DNA of 64,000 bases, taken from assembly GCF_029892105.1 (NCBI RefSeq), contig NZ_JARZAJ010000017.1, forward strand, positions 62,001 to 126,000. The letters run 5' to 3'. Each line of letters starts with the position of its first letter. Position 1 is the stretch's first letter. Shown here piece by piece: positions 41,651 to 49,403 of this stretch. A program made the position numbers and the translations under genes. A model generated the notes under the pieces. It was given only the letters and a program-made list of their open reading frames with translations. It did not search any database and had not been told where the DNA came from. This DNA is from Kitasatospora sp. GP82. Lineage in GTDB: Bacteria > Actinomycetota > Actinomycetes > Streptomycetales > Streptomycetaceae.

Positions 41651-41860
41651 CGCTCCCGTCGCACCCGGCGGCGATCTGATCCGCTGGGTCGAACTACCCG
41701 GCACCGAGCCGGTCCGGATCTACGTCCACGGGCTCGGCGCAAGCTCGCCCGCGCACTTCACCGAGGCCGCGCTGGACCCGCTGCTGGCGGGCCGCCGCTC
41801 GCTGCTGATGGACCTGCTGGGTTTCTGCATCAGTGACCGGCCGACCGTGCCACAGGGCTG
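41643..41860 (+). pseudogene. Alpha/beta hydrolase, N-terminal remnant
   Basis: ATG 41643, with GGAGACGG upstream, starts APGGDLIRWVELPGTEPVRI followed by YVHGLGASSPAHFTEAALDP and LLAGRRSLLMDLLGFCISDRP: the HG oxyanion region and first strands of an alpha/beta hydrolase. Homology ends near 41860, before any nucleophile; the frame runs on into the next gene. Overlaps the preceding remnant by 8 bp, as the intact gene pair probably did. Confidence 0.6.
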
Positions 41861-41967
41861 CAATCGAAGCCAACCGCGCCCTACGACTCCCAGTTCCGAA
41901 GGCGCCCCGGCCGCGACGTCACCCGGGTGCTCCGCGCGTCCCGGTCGCCCCGGCATTCAGCGCTGCC

Positions 41968-41973
41968 TAGGCT
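41968..41973 (+). promoter_or_regulatory. -10 element of a leaderless deacetylase-like gene
   Basis: TAGGCT 8 nt before ATG 41982; transcription would start at about the A of the start codon. Confidence 0.45.
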
Positions 41974-41981
41974 GGCCCGCA

Positions 41982-42842
41982 ATGACAGTCGACCGCCGCA
42001 CAGTGCTGCGTTCCACGGCCCGGCTGGCCGCGATCACCGCCGCCACCGGTGTCACGACCTCCTGCGGCGACAGCGATGGCGCCGGTGGCGCCGGTGCCAC
42101 CCCGGAACGGGCCGGCAGGAGCCCGACACCGTCCACCGTGCCCGTCGGTCCCGGGCCGACCACGGCTTCCCCCACAGCCCCGACCGTTCCCGCGAGTCCG
42201 GCGCAGCCGACGGCACCGGCGCTGCCGACGCTCGCCGCGAACACCCCCGTCGAGGTGACCAACGGGCCGCGCAACCGCCCCCAGGTGGCCCTCACCTTCC
42301 ACGGCCAGGGCGATCCGGCACTGGCCCTGGCCCTGCTCACCGCCGCCGAGGAGCACGGCGCCCGGCTCACCGTCCTGGTCGTCGGCAGCTGGCTCGACCA
42401 GCAGCCGCAGATGGCCCGGCGGATCCTGGACGGCGGCCACGAGCTCGGCAACCACACCCAGAACCACCGCGACATCTCCCACCTGCCCGCGGCTGCGGCC
42501 CGGGCCGAGGTCCAGCAGTGCGCCGACCGACTGGAGCGGCTCACGGGCTCGATCGGCCGCTGGTTCCGCCCCTCCGCCGCGCAGTACGCCACCCCGATGG
42601 TGCGTGAGCAGGCCAGGCTGGTCGGGTACGAGCACTGCCTCTCCTTCGACGTGGACCCGCGCGACTACACCGACCCCGGCTCCGAGGTGGTGCAGCGGCG
42701 AGTGCTCAACGCGGCCATCGGCGGCTCGGTGGTCGCCCTGCACATGGGGCACAAGGGCACGGTCGAGGCCCTGCCCGGGATCCTGGAAGGCCTTGCCGGA
42801 CTCGGCCTGACCGCCGTGACGGCGAGTCAGCTCTGCGCGTAA
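41982..42842 (+). CDS. Polysaccharide deacetylase-family lipoprotein
   Basis: 286 residues. N-terminus TVDRRTVLRSTARLAAITAATGVTTSC has a twin-arginine-like RRTVLR and a lipobox ending at Cys about 27, so a Tat-exported lipoprotein is likely. A Pro/Thr/Ala linker (about 40-80) precedes a NodB-type domain. Its motif 1 reads TFHGQGDPA instead of TFDDGP; motif 2, HELGNHTQNH, keeps the metal-binding His pair; later blocks are WFRPSAAQYA and VVALHMGH. The altered motif 1 leaves only one acidic residue, so catalysis may differ from classical peptidoglycan deacetylases. Good match to a subgroup common in actinobacteria. Confidence 0.8.
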   Translation: MTVDRRTVLRSTARLAAITAATGVTTSCGDSDGAGGAGATPERAGRSPTPSTVPVGPGPTTASPTAPTVPASPAQPTAPALPTLAANTPVEVTNGPRNRPQVALTFHGQGDPALALALLTAAEEHGARLTVLVVGSWLDQQPQMARRILDGGHELGNHTQNHRDISHLPAAAARAEVQQCADRLERLTGSIGRWFRPSAAQYATPMVREQARLVGYEHCLSFDVDPRDYTDPGSEVVQRRVLNAAIGGSVVALHMGHKGTVEALPGILEGLAGLGLTAVTASQLCA

Positions 42843-42882
42843 CGCCTGTCCCCAACCGGCCGCCTGTGCTTGGCTGCTGGCC

Positions 42883-43902
42883 ATGCGCTACATCATCATC
42901 GGCGCCGGTGCCATCGGCGGCACGATCGGCGGGCGGTTGTACGAGCACGGGTTCGAGGTGGTGCTGGTCGCGCGCGGTGCGCACGGTGCCGCGCTGCGCA
43001 CCGGCGGGCTGCGGCTCTCCACTCCGGAGGGTGTCCGGGCGCTGCCCATCCCGACTGTCACCGGCCCCGGCGAGATCGACCTGCGGCCGGACGACGTCCT
43101 GATCCTGGCGGTCAAGACCCAGCACTCCCAGGCGGCCCTGACCGAGTGGGCCTCCCGCCCGGTCTCCGTCACCGACACCGGCATCGGCGGCGGCACGGCC
43201 GGGCAGCTGCTGCCCGTGGTCTGCGCCCAGAACGGCGTGGAGAACGAGCGGCTCGCCCTGCGGCACTTCCGCCGTGTATACGGGATGTGTGTCTGGCTGC
43301 CCTCCACCCATCTGGAACCCGGCCGGGTCTCCGCCTCCGGGGCCCCGCTGAGCGGCATCCTCCACCTCGGGCGCTACCCCTCGGGCAGTGACGACACGGC
43401 CCGCCAGATCTCGGCCGACCTGGAGAAGTCGCTCTTCGGGGCACCCGTCCGCGAGGACGTGATGCGCTGGAAGTACGGCAAGCTGCTCGGCAACGTCGGC
43501 AACGCGCTGGAGGCGGTCGCCGGACCGGTCACCGATGGGCTGCGACTGGCGGTGTACCACCGGGCCCGGGCGGAGTACGAGGCGGTGCTGCGCGCCGCCG
43601 GGATCCCGTACGCCACCGTCGAGGAGCAGGACGCCGAGCGCCGCGACCGGATCGAGCTGAGGCCGTTGGAGGGCGAGGAGCGGGTCGGCGGCTCGTCCAC
43701 CCAGAGCCTGGTCCGGGGCACCGGCAGCATCGAGACGGACTACCTGAACGGCGAGGTGGTGCTGCTCGGCCGCCTGCACGGGGTGCCGACACCGGCCAAC
43801 GAGGCCCTGCAGCTGCTGGCCGAGGAGTTCGCCCGCACCGGCCGCCCGCCCGGCAGCCTGCCGGAGGAGGAACTCGCGGCCCTGGCCGGGCCCGGAAGCT
43901 GA
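42883..43902 (+). CDS. Ketopantoate reductase family (ApbA/PanE)
   Basis: 339 residues. N-terminal NADPH site YIIIGAGAIGGTIGGRLYEHGFEVVLVARG, then DDVLILAVKTQHSQAAL, VVCAQNGVENERLALRHF, and the C-terminal helical domain with MRWKYGKLLGNVGNALEAV (the Lys-Asn pair of the active site) and PTPANEALQLLAEEF. PanE makes pantoate for coenzyme A. Actinomycetes carry several paralogues, so I leave the symbol blank. It begins 40 bp after the deacetylase gene and may be read with it. Confidence 0.83.
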   Translation: MRYIIIGAGAIGGTIGGRLYEHGFEVVLVARGAHGAALRTGGLRLSTPEGVRALPIPTVTGPGEIDLRPDDVLILAVKTQHSQAALTEWASRPVSVTDTGIGGGTAGQLLPVVCAQNGVENERLALRHFRRVYGMCVWLPSTHLEPGRVSASGAPLSGILHLGRYPSGSDDTARQISADLEKSLFGAPVREDVMRWKYGKLLGNVGNALEAVAGPVTDGLRLAVYHRARAEYEAVLRAAGIPYATVEEQDAERRDRIELRPLEGEERVGGSSTQSLVRGTGSIETDYLNGEVVLLGRLHGVPTPANEALQLLAEEFARTGRPPGSLPEEELAALAGPGS

Positions 43903-43924
43903 GAGGGCACCGGCCGGGCAGTGC

Positions 43925-44743
43925 CTAGGCCAACGGATCGTCCGGGCCGTAGGGCCGCAGCCGCAGCGTGCGCGCGTCCGCTTCGCGGATCGCCTCGGCC
44001 CGGGCGACCAGCTCCCCCAGGTTGTCCCGGTCCGCGTGGATGAACCGGCCGTGCATGCCGTCGAAGCGCCCCCGCGCGACGTCCACCACGACGGCGACCA
44101 TGTACGGGATGCTCCCCCACTCCGTCGTCTCGGCGAACATCGGCATCCCGGCGGTCATGTCGGTGGCCACCGCACCGGGGCTGATGTCGAGCACCACGAT
44201 GTGGTGGGCGGCGAGCGAGTCGGCGATGTTGTCGGAGAGCTGGAGCAGCGCGCCCTTGGAGGTCGCGTACGCGGTGTAGCGGCCGTCCGGGCGAAGCGCG
44301 AAGCCGGAGTTGAGGTTGAGCACCCGGCCGTGGCGGCGCTCGACCATGGCCGGGAGCACGCAGCGCATCAGGTTGAACGGGCCGCGCAGGTTGGTCTCCA
44401 CCACCTGCCACCACTGGTTGGCGTCCACCTCCCACAGCGGCGCCTCGGTGCTGTCGACCTGTCCGGCGTTGTTGACCAGGAAGTCGACCGGCCCGAGGTC
44501 CCGCTCCACCGTCCGGACGGCTTCGCGGACGGCACCGGGTCTGGTCACGTCGGCCGTCACCGCGACGCCGCGCGCGCCGTGGCGGACGCACTCCTTGAGG
44601 GTGTCGACCAGGGTCTGCTGGGTGCGTCCGAGCAGGCCCACCGCCATGCCCTCGGCAGCCAGGCCGATGGCGATCTCCCGGCCGATTCCGCGGCCCGCCC
44701 CGGTGACGAGTGCGACCTTTCCTACGAGCGATCCCGTCAGCAT
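43925..44743 (-). CDS. Short-chain dehydrogenase/reductase
   Basis: 272 residues from ATG 44743, behind GAGGAG. SDR signatures: NAD(P) loop VTGAGRGIGREIAIGLAAEG, VDFLVNNAGQVD, catalytic Ser in LNLNSGFALR, and YATSK (Tyr and Lys) at residues about 160-164. The downstream DISPGAVATDMTAG is typical of classical SDRs. Soluble; substrate unknown. Convergent with the ketopantoate-reductase-like gene, 22 bp apart. Confidence 0.85.
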   Translation of the reverse strand: MLTGSLVGKVALVTGAGRGIGREIAIGLAAEGMAVGLLGRTQQTLVDTLKECVRHGARGVAVTADVTRPGAVREAVRTVERDLGPVDFLVNNAGQVDSTEAPLWEVDANQWWQVVETNLRGPFNLMRCVLPAMVERRHGRVLNLNSGFALRPDGRYTAYATSKGALLQLSDNIADSLAAHHIVVLDISPGAVATDMTAGMPMFAETTEWGSIPYMVAVVVDVARGRFDGMHGRFIHADRDNLGELVARAEAIREADARTLRLRPYGPDDPLA

Positions 44744-45066
44744 CCGTGCTCCTCGCTCCCGCCTCGGCTTGGACCGACCGGCAGTAGGGCCCGCGGTGTC
44801 GCGTGCCGGTCGGTCTCGTTCGCACTCTGGATTCTGGCGGGACGGCGGTGGGCCGACGGCGCAGCCCGGCCAGGGCACACGGGCGAACGTGACGCATCTC
44901 ATCCGATCGGCCCAGCCCGGCCGGACGGCGCCCGGACGCGAACGAGCGTTAGCACAAGTAGTACCGTCGTCGAGGCGATGTACCCGGCCCACCAGGCCGG
45001 GTACACCTCCCGCTGAACACAGCACCTCGCTGGGTCATCCCCAGCATCACCGTGAAGGGCAACTGA
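44744..45066. other. Divergent intergenic region, SDR/3-hydroxyacyl-CoA dehydrogenase
   Basis: 323 bp with no gene. An 11-bp perfect dyad, TGTACCCGGCC/GGCCGGGTACA (44979-45005, 5-nt centre), lies about 60 bp before the dehydrogenase start. It could be an operator for a fatty-acid-type regulator or a leader hairpin. Confidence 0.5.
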
Positions 45067-45936
45067 GTGAGTGACATCGCGCGCGTCGGAGTGATCGGCT
45101 GCGGCCTCATGGGGTCGGGCATCGCTGAGGTCTTCGCCCGCTCGGGCCTGGAGGTCCTGGTCGCCGAGGCCAGCGGCGACGCCCTCGAACTGGGCCGTAC
45201 CCGACTGACCAACTCCCTGGAGACCGCCGTCCGTCGTGGCAAGCTGACCGAGGAGGCACGCGACGAGGCCCTCGCCCGCCTCTCCTTCACCCTCGACTTC
45301 GCCGACTTCGCCGACCGCGACCTGGTGGTCGAGGCGGTCGCCGAACGCGAGGACATCAAGATCCAGATCTTCGAGACCCTGGACCGGGTGGTCGAGCGCC
45401 GGGACGCCATCCTGGCCTCCAACACGTCCTCCATTCCGATCGTCAAGCTCGCCGCCGCCACCTCCCGGCCGGAGCAGGTGATCGGCCTGCACTTCTTCAA
45501 CCCCGCCCCGGTGCAGAAGCTGGTCGAGGTCATCCCCACCCTCACCACCTCCGCCGAGACCACCTCCCGGATCGAGGCGTTTGCGGTGCAGGCCCTCGGC
45601 AAGGAGCCGATCCGCGCCCGCGACCGGGCCGGTTTCGTGGTCAACGCCCTGCTGGTGCCCTACCTGCTCTCGGCGGTCCGGATGTTCGAGTCGGGCGTGG
45701 CCACCGCCTCCGACATCGACAAGGGCATGGAGGCGGGCTGCGCGCACCCGATGGGCCCCCTGCGCCTGTGCGACCTGATCGGCCTGGACACCATCGTCTC
45801 CATCGCCGAGTCGATGTACGAGGAGTACAAGGAGCCGCTGTACGCCGCTCCCCCGCTGCTGTCCCGCATGGTCGACGCAGGTCTGCTCGGCCGCAAGTCG
45901 GGACGCGGCTTCTACGACTACACCGCGACCGCCTGA
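45067..45936 (+). CDS. 3-hydroxybutyryl-CoA dehydrogenase
   Basis: 289 residues. NAD-binding ARVGVIGCGLMGSGIAEVFARSGLEV, ILASNTSSIPIVKLAAAT, IGLHFFNPAPVQKLVEVI (catalytic His in HFFNP), RAGFVVNALLVPYL, and C-terminal dimer domain MEAGCAHPMGPLRLCDLIGLDT and GRGFYDY. It oxidises or reduces (S)-3-hydroxybutyryl-CoA and longer homologues; commonly named hbd or fadB2. GTG 45067 follows AAGGG. Monocistronic between a divergent SDR and a strong terminator. Confidence 0.9.
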   Translation: MSDIARVGVIGCGLMGSGIAEVFARSGLEVLVAEASGDALELGRTRLTNSLETAVRRGKLTEEARDEALARLSFTLDFADFADRDLVVEAVAEREDIKIQIFETLDRVVERRDAILASNTSSIPIVKLAAATSRPEQVIGLHFFNPAPVQKLVEVIPTLTTSAETTSRIEAFAVQALGKEPIRARDRAGFVVNALLVPYLLSAVRMFESGVATASDIDKGMEAGCAHPMGPLRLCDLIGLDTIVSIAESMYEEYKEPLYAAPPLLSRMVDAGLLGRKSGRGFYDYTATA

Positions 45937-45982
45937 CCAGCGGTTCCGAATGACTGATCCGCAGCGGCGGCTGCGGATACTG

Positions 45983-46031
45983 AGCGAGGGTGTCCGTCTC
46001 GGGCTCGATGGCCGGGACGGACACCCTCGCT
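45983..46031 (+). terminator. Terminator after 3-hydroxybutyryl-CoA dehydrogenase
   Basis: 16-bp perfect stem AGCGAGGGTGTCCGTC/GACGGACACCCTCGCT with a 17-nt loop, 46 bp past the stop codon. Confidence 0.85.
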
Positions 46032-46147
46032 CTGCCTTGTGCGGGCACCAGCGCGCGCCGTGGGCGGCAAGAGCCGCATAAGCATGCTGCGGCACGGCTC
46101 ATCTGACGATCCGCCAGCAGGTGTCCGATTGCGACACCCGGGAGTTG

Positions 46148-46201
46148 TTCGAACTTGAATAAACATGTACGGTCGAGTCTCCCCCTCGGTTCAAATTTGA
46201 A
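46148..46201 (+). promoter_or_regulatory. Two palindromic operators upstream of DoxX gene
   Basis: TTCGAACTTGAA (46148-46159) and the perfect palindrome TTCAAATTTGAA (46190-46201), 42 bp apart start to start, in an AT-rich patch before the gene at 46226. The pattern fits a MarR/HxlR-type dimer bound at two sites. No such regulator gene is adjacent. Confidence 0.6.
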
Positions 46202-46225
46202 TCACCCCGAGCGCTGGAGATCCGC

Positions 46226-46783
46226 ATGCCGAACACGACCGTCCTCTCGTCCGCCGCCCGCACCGGCCAGGCCACCGCCCCACGGTCGGCCGCCTCCCCG
46301 CACGCCTACGACGCCGGACTGTTGCTGCTGCGCCTCGCACTGGGCCTGACCATGGCGGCCCACGGCAGCCAGAAGCTGTTCGGCTGGTTCGGCGGCGGGG
46401 GCCTCGACGGCACCGGCGCCTTCTTCACCATGAGCGGCTACCCGGCCGGCAAGGCGATGGCCGTCGTCGCCGGTCTCACCGAGACCCTCGGCGGACTCGG
46501 CCTGGCCGTCGGGCTGCTCACTCCGCTGGCGGGCGCGGCCCTCGTCGGCACCATGGTCAACGCTCTCGCGGTCACCTGGGGCGGCGGGTTCTTCGCGCCC
46601 AAGGGCGTGGAGTACGAGCTGCTGCTGACGGCCGCCGCTGCCGCACTCACCCTCACCGGCCCCGGCCGGCTCGCCCTCGACCGCTTCCTGCCGGGCCTGC
46701 GCTCGCACCGGCTGGCGTACGGCGCAGCCTCCGTCGTGCTGGGCCTGGCGACCGCCTCGGTCATCCTGCTGCTGCGCAAGTAG
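46226..46783 (+). CDS. DoxX-family membrane protein
   Basis: 185 residues. About four hydrophobic helices: AGLLLLRLALGLTMAAHGSQKLFGWFGGGG (the conserved LRLxxGxxxxxHGxxKLFG start), VVAGLTETLGGLGLAVGLLTPLAGAALVGTMVNAL, ELLLTAAAAALTLTGPG, and AASVVLGLATASVILLL. DoxX proteins are small membrane redox or stress proteins of unclear biochemistry. ATG 46226 lies 8 nt after GGAG. Expression is probably controlled through the twin palindromes just upstream. Confidence 0.85.
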   Translation: MPNTTVLSSAARTGQATAPRSAASPHAYDAGLLLLRLALGLTMAAHGSQKLFGWFGGGGLDGTGAFFTMSGYPAGKAMAVVAGLTETLGGLGLAVGLLTPLAGAALVGTMVNALAVTWGGGFFAPKGVEYELLLTAAAAALTLTGPGRLALDRFLPGLRSHRLAYGAASVVLGLATASVILLLRK

Positions 46784-46801
46784 CCGGCCGAAAGCCGGAG
46801 C

Positions 46802-46838
46802 CGACGGCCGCGCGGGTAGAGAACCCGCGCGGCCGTCG
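46802..46838 (+). terminator. Terminator after DoxX gene
   Basis: Perfect 16-bp stem CGACGGCCGCGCGGGT/ACCCGCGCGGCCGTCG with a 5-nt loop, 19 bp past the stop. Confidence 0.85.
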
Positions 46839-47001
46839 TGCCGTATCCCAAGAGCTCACCAAGCGCCCGATCCTGTCGCGCCGTCAGAAATTAACCTTCT
46901 GCGTCTACCCGCGTAAACCCCGGCGGGCCCATCATGACGGAGCACCAACAAGCCCCCACTTCGCAAGGGCCCAACGCCCCATCCTGGAGCCGGAGTTCAG
47001 C

Positions 47002-48000
47002 ATGTCCAGATTCGGTCTCGCCCGTCGGTCCGGTGCCGCTGTCGGCACCGCGCTGCTGTCCGCGATATCCCTGCTCGTGGGCGCCGGCCAGGCGCCCGCG
47101 GCGACGGGGACGTACTCGCTGCTCGCCTTCCCGGACCAGAGCCACAGTGCGGTCGACGACTTCATCGGGTCGGCCACCACGTCGGTCGACGTCACCATGT
47201 ACGAGCTGCGGGACACCACCGCGGTGAACGCGCTGGTGAACCGCCAGAAGGCCGGCGTGAAGGTCCGGGTGATCCTGGACGCCAAGCACACCTCGGTCAA
47301 CGGTTCGGCCTACTCGACGCTCAAGGCGGCGGGCGTCGGCGTGACGTACTCCTCCTCCGCCTACGTCTACACGCACCAGAAGACCATCACGGTGGACGGC
47401 GCCAAGTCCCTGATCCTGACCGGGAATCTGGACTCCACCTACTACTCCTCCAGCCGTGACTACGGCGTCTTCGACAACGACTCGGCCGATGTCTCGGCGA
47501 TCGAGCAGGTCTTCGACGCGGACTACGCCAAGACCTCGATCACCCCGGCCGACGGTGACAACCTGGTCTGGTCGCCGACCGGCTCCGAGAGCCGCCTGCT
47601 GGACCTGATCAACGGTGCCCAGACCTCCCTGGACGTCCAGGAGCTGGAGTTCGGCGACACCAACCTGGTGAACGCGATCGTGGCGGCCGAGCAGCGCGGG
47701 GTGACCGTCCGCGTGGTGGGCATGAACCCGAGCAGCTACGGGAGCAACTTCGGCCAGGTGACGGCGGCGGGCGGCTCGGTCGTCACGTACTCCTCCACCA
47801 CCGGCCTGTATATCCACGCCAAGGCCATCGTCGCCGACTACGGCACCTCGACCGCCAAGGTCTTCGCCGGTTCGGAGAACTTCTCCGACAACTCGCTGAA
47901 CAGCAACCGCGAGCTCGGCCTGATCATCGACGACCCGGCCGTGCTCAGCGGCATCGAGAGCACCTTCGCCAACGACTTCGCCAACGGCACGCCGTACTAG
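47002..48000 (+). CDS. Secreted phospholipase D-like protein
   Basis: 332 residues with a signal peptide (residues 1-34, ...LLVGAGQAPAA). Two HKD half-sites are present: THQKTITVDGAKSLILTGN (HxKxxxxD) and IHAKAIVADYGTSTAKVFAGSEN. Each follows a strand-rich segment with RQKAGVKVRVILDAKHT and EQRGVTVRVVGMNPSS. PLD-fold enzymes use the pair of His as nucleophile and acid for phosphodiester bonds; lipid or nucleic acid could be the substrate. The short length and secretion recall small single-gene PLD/endonuclease-type proteins. ATG 47002 follows GGAG. Convergent with the chitosanase gene. Confidence 0.85.
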   Translation: MSRFGLARRSGAAVGTALLSAISLLVGAGQAPAATGTYSLLAFPDQSHSAVDDFIGSATTSVDVTMYELRDTTAVNALVNRQKAGVKVRVILDAKHTSVNGSAYSTLKAAGVGVTYSSSAYVYTHQKTITVDGAKSLILTGNLDSTYYSSSRDYGVFDNDSADVSAIEQVFDADYAKTSITPADGDNLVWSPTGSESRLLDLINGAQTSLDVQELEFGDTNLVNAIVAAEQRGVTVRVVGMNPSSYGSNFGQVTAAGGSVVTYSSTTGLYIHAKAIVADYGTSTAKVFAGSENFSDNSLNSNRELGLIIDDPAVLSGIESTFANDFANGTPY

Positions 48001-48029
48001 GGCTGTTGGGCGGGTTCCCCCCGGAACGG

Positions 48030-48067
48030 CCGAGGTGGGGTGACGGGCCGCCGTCACCCCACCTCGG
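48030..48067. terminator. Bidirectional terminator, PLD-like and chitosanase genes
   Basis: Perfect 17-bp stem CCGAGGTGGGGTGACGG/CCGTCACCCCACCTCGG with a 4-nt loop between two convergent genes. Confidence 0.9.
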
Positions 48068-48076
48068 TGGGCGTTC

Positions 48077-48913
48077 TCAGCCGTTGATGCTGTACGGGTC
48101 GCCGTAGACCTTCCACTTCAGCGGCGGGTTGAGGTCGAAGTTCCTGGCATTGAGGAAGACCCGCTGCTCGGTGTCGACACGGCTGGTGTCGCTGTGGGCC
48201 TCCTCCTTCTTCATGACGACCTTGCGGGCGTCCAGGAAGGCGTTCAGATAGGTGGCCTCGTCGCCACCCTGCGCGGGGGTCTTGGCCTTCTTCATCGCGG
48301 CGGCGCGGATCCCGCCGAAGCTGTCGGACTCGTTTCCGGGGCCGTGCATCACGATGGCGTCGTAGTAGATGAACTGGCCGAGCGCGCGCAGCCCGTCCGA
48401 CTTGGCCTGGTTGACGGCAGGGTTGAAGTAGACGCGGTCGCGCTCGTCGTTCTGGGCCTGCTGGAAGACGGTGTCACTGGCGGCGGCGGCCCAGTCCTTG
48501 GTGAACGGGGTGCCGAGGCCGGAGTGCGAGGCGGACCCGTTGACCTTCTTCAGTGCGGGCAGGTACTTGGCGAGCACGTTGCCGGGCTTCAAGTCGGTGT
48601 AGTGCTGGACGAGTTCGAGCATGTCGCCGGTCCCGGAACAGAAGCCGATGATCCCGGCGGTGTAGCCGCGGCCGTCGCCGATGTCCTCGATGTACTTGTA
48701 CTGGGCCTTCCAGTCCAGCGAGGAGTTCTCGGCGCTGGACACCAGCTGCATGGCGATGTCCTTCTTGTGCGCGTCGTCCAGGCCGACCCCGGCCTTCACA
48801 GTGACGGCGGCCGGCGCGGCGGCGTGACCGACCCCGGCGGTGGCGAGCGTTGCGGGTATCACGGCAAGTGCGACTGCGAGGGCGATGCGGCCGACCCGGT
48901 GCTGCGAGTTCAT
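48077..48913 (-). CDS. csn: Chitosanase, glycoside hydrolase family 46
   Basis: 278 residues with an export signal (about 1-32). The mature enzyme closely follows Streptomyces GH46 chitosanases: LVSSAENSSLDWKAQYKYIEDIGDGRGYTAGIIGFCSGTGDMLELVQHYT contains the catalytic Glu (SSAENSS) and Asp (EDIGDGRGY). KVNGSASHSGLGTPF, ERDRVYFNPAVNQAKSDGL and SRVDTEQRVFLNARNFDLNPPLKW complete the fold. It cleaves chitosan endo-wise outside the cell. ATG 48913 follows GGAG. A 21-bp palindrome 48 bp upstream is the probable repressor site. Confidence 0.95.
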   Translation of the reverse strand: MNSQHRVGRIALAVALAVIPATLATAGVGHAAAPAAVTVKAGVGLDDAHKKDIAMQLVSSAENSSLDWKAQYKYIEDIGDGRGYTAGIIGFCSGTGDMLELVQHYTDLKPGNVLAKYLPALKKVNGSASHSGLGTPFTKDWAAAASDTVFQQAQNDERDRVYFNPAVNQAKSDGLRALGQFIYYDAIVMHGPGNESDSFGGIRAAAMKKAKTPAQGGDEATYLNAFLDARKVVMKKEEAHSDTSRVDTEQRVFLNARNFDLNPPLKWKVYGDPYSING

Positions 48914-48960
48914 ATGACGCTCCGTCTTCTGTCGCCGGGCACGGAGATGCCCGAGGAGTG

Positions 48961-48981
48961 AGTTAGGAAACTTTCCTAACT
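48961..48981 (-). promoter_or_regulatory. Palindromic operator of the chitosanase gene
   Basis: 21-bp perfect palindrome with core GTTAGGAAAcTTTCCTAAC. It lies 48 bp upstream of the start codon. Streptomyces chitosanase genes are known to be controlled by a ROK-family repressor (CsnR) at a palindrome of this kind; identity of the site here is inferred from position and form. Confidence 0.75.
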
Positions 48982-49337
48982 GATTAAAAGCCTGCCTCTC
49001 CGACCGCCGCAAGAGGCGCGACGCGCCGGATCCACCGCGCCCGGCTCACCAGGACAGCCGGAAACCCCGGCTCAACATCCGCCGGGGACACGGGACTTCG
49101 CAGGTCACGGTCGCTTCCTCGGATCAGCCGGCCGTCCGCCGAACCGCTCCGGAGTCGCTCTCGGAGCCGCATCCCGGGCGGCGAGATTCGGCCGGACCCG
49201 GTCCCCCGGACGACCAGCACGGACTTCCGAGCGGTCCGGCCCGCCGGTGCACAACCCCTCGTGCACCGGCGGACGCCCGGTCCCGGGGAATGTCCGAAAC
49301 CGGCTCGGATCCTCGGTGAGGTGCCCCAGAACACCGA
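48982..49337. other. Intergenic region between chitosanase and pheT
   Basis: 356 bp with no supported gene on either strand, apart from the start of the pheT terminator at its right edge. Confidence 0.5.
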
Positions 49338-49377
49338 AGGGCCCTGCCCCGGAGCGGAAGCTCCGGGGCAGGGCCCT
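49338..49377 (-). terminator. Terminator after pheT
   Basis: Perfect 18-bp stem AGGGCCCTGCCCCGGAGC/GCTCCGGGGCAGGGCCCT with a GGAA loop, 26 bp downstream of the pheT stop. Confidence 0.9.
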
Positions 49378-49403
49378 CGTCAGTGCGTCAGCGCACCAGC
49401 GCG

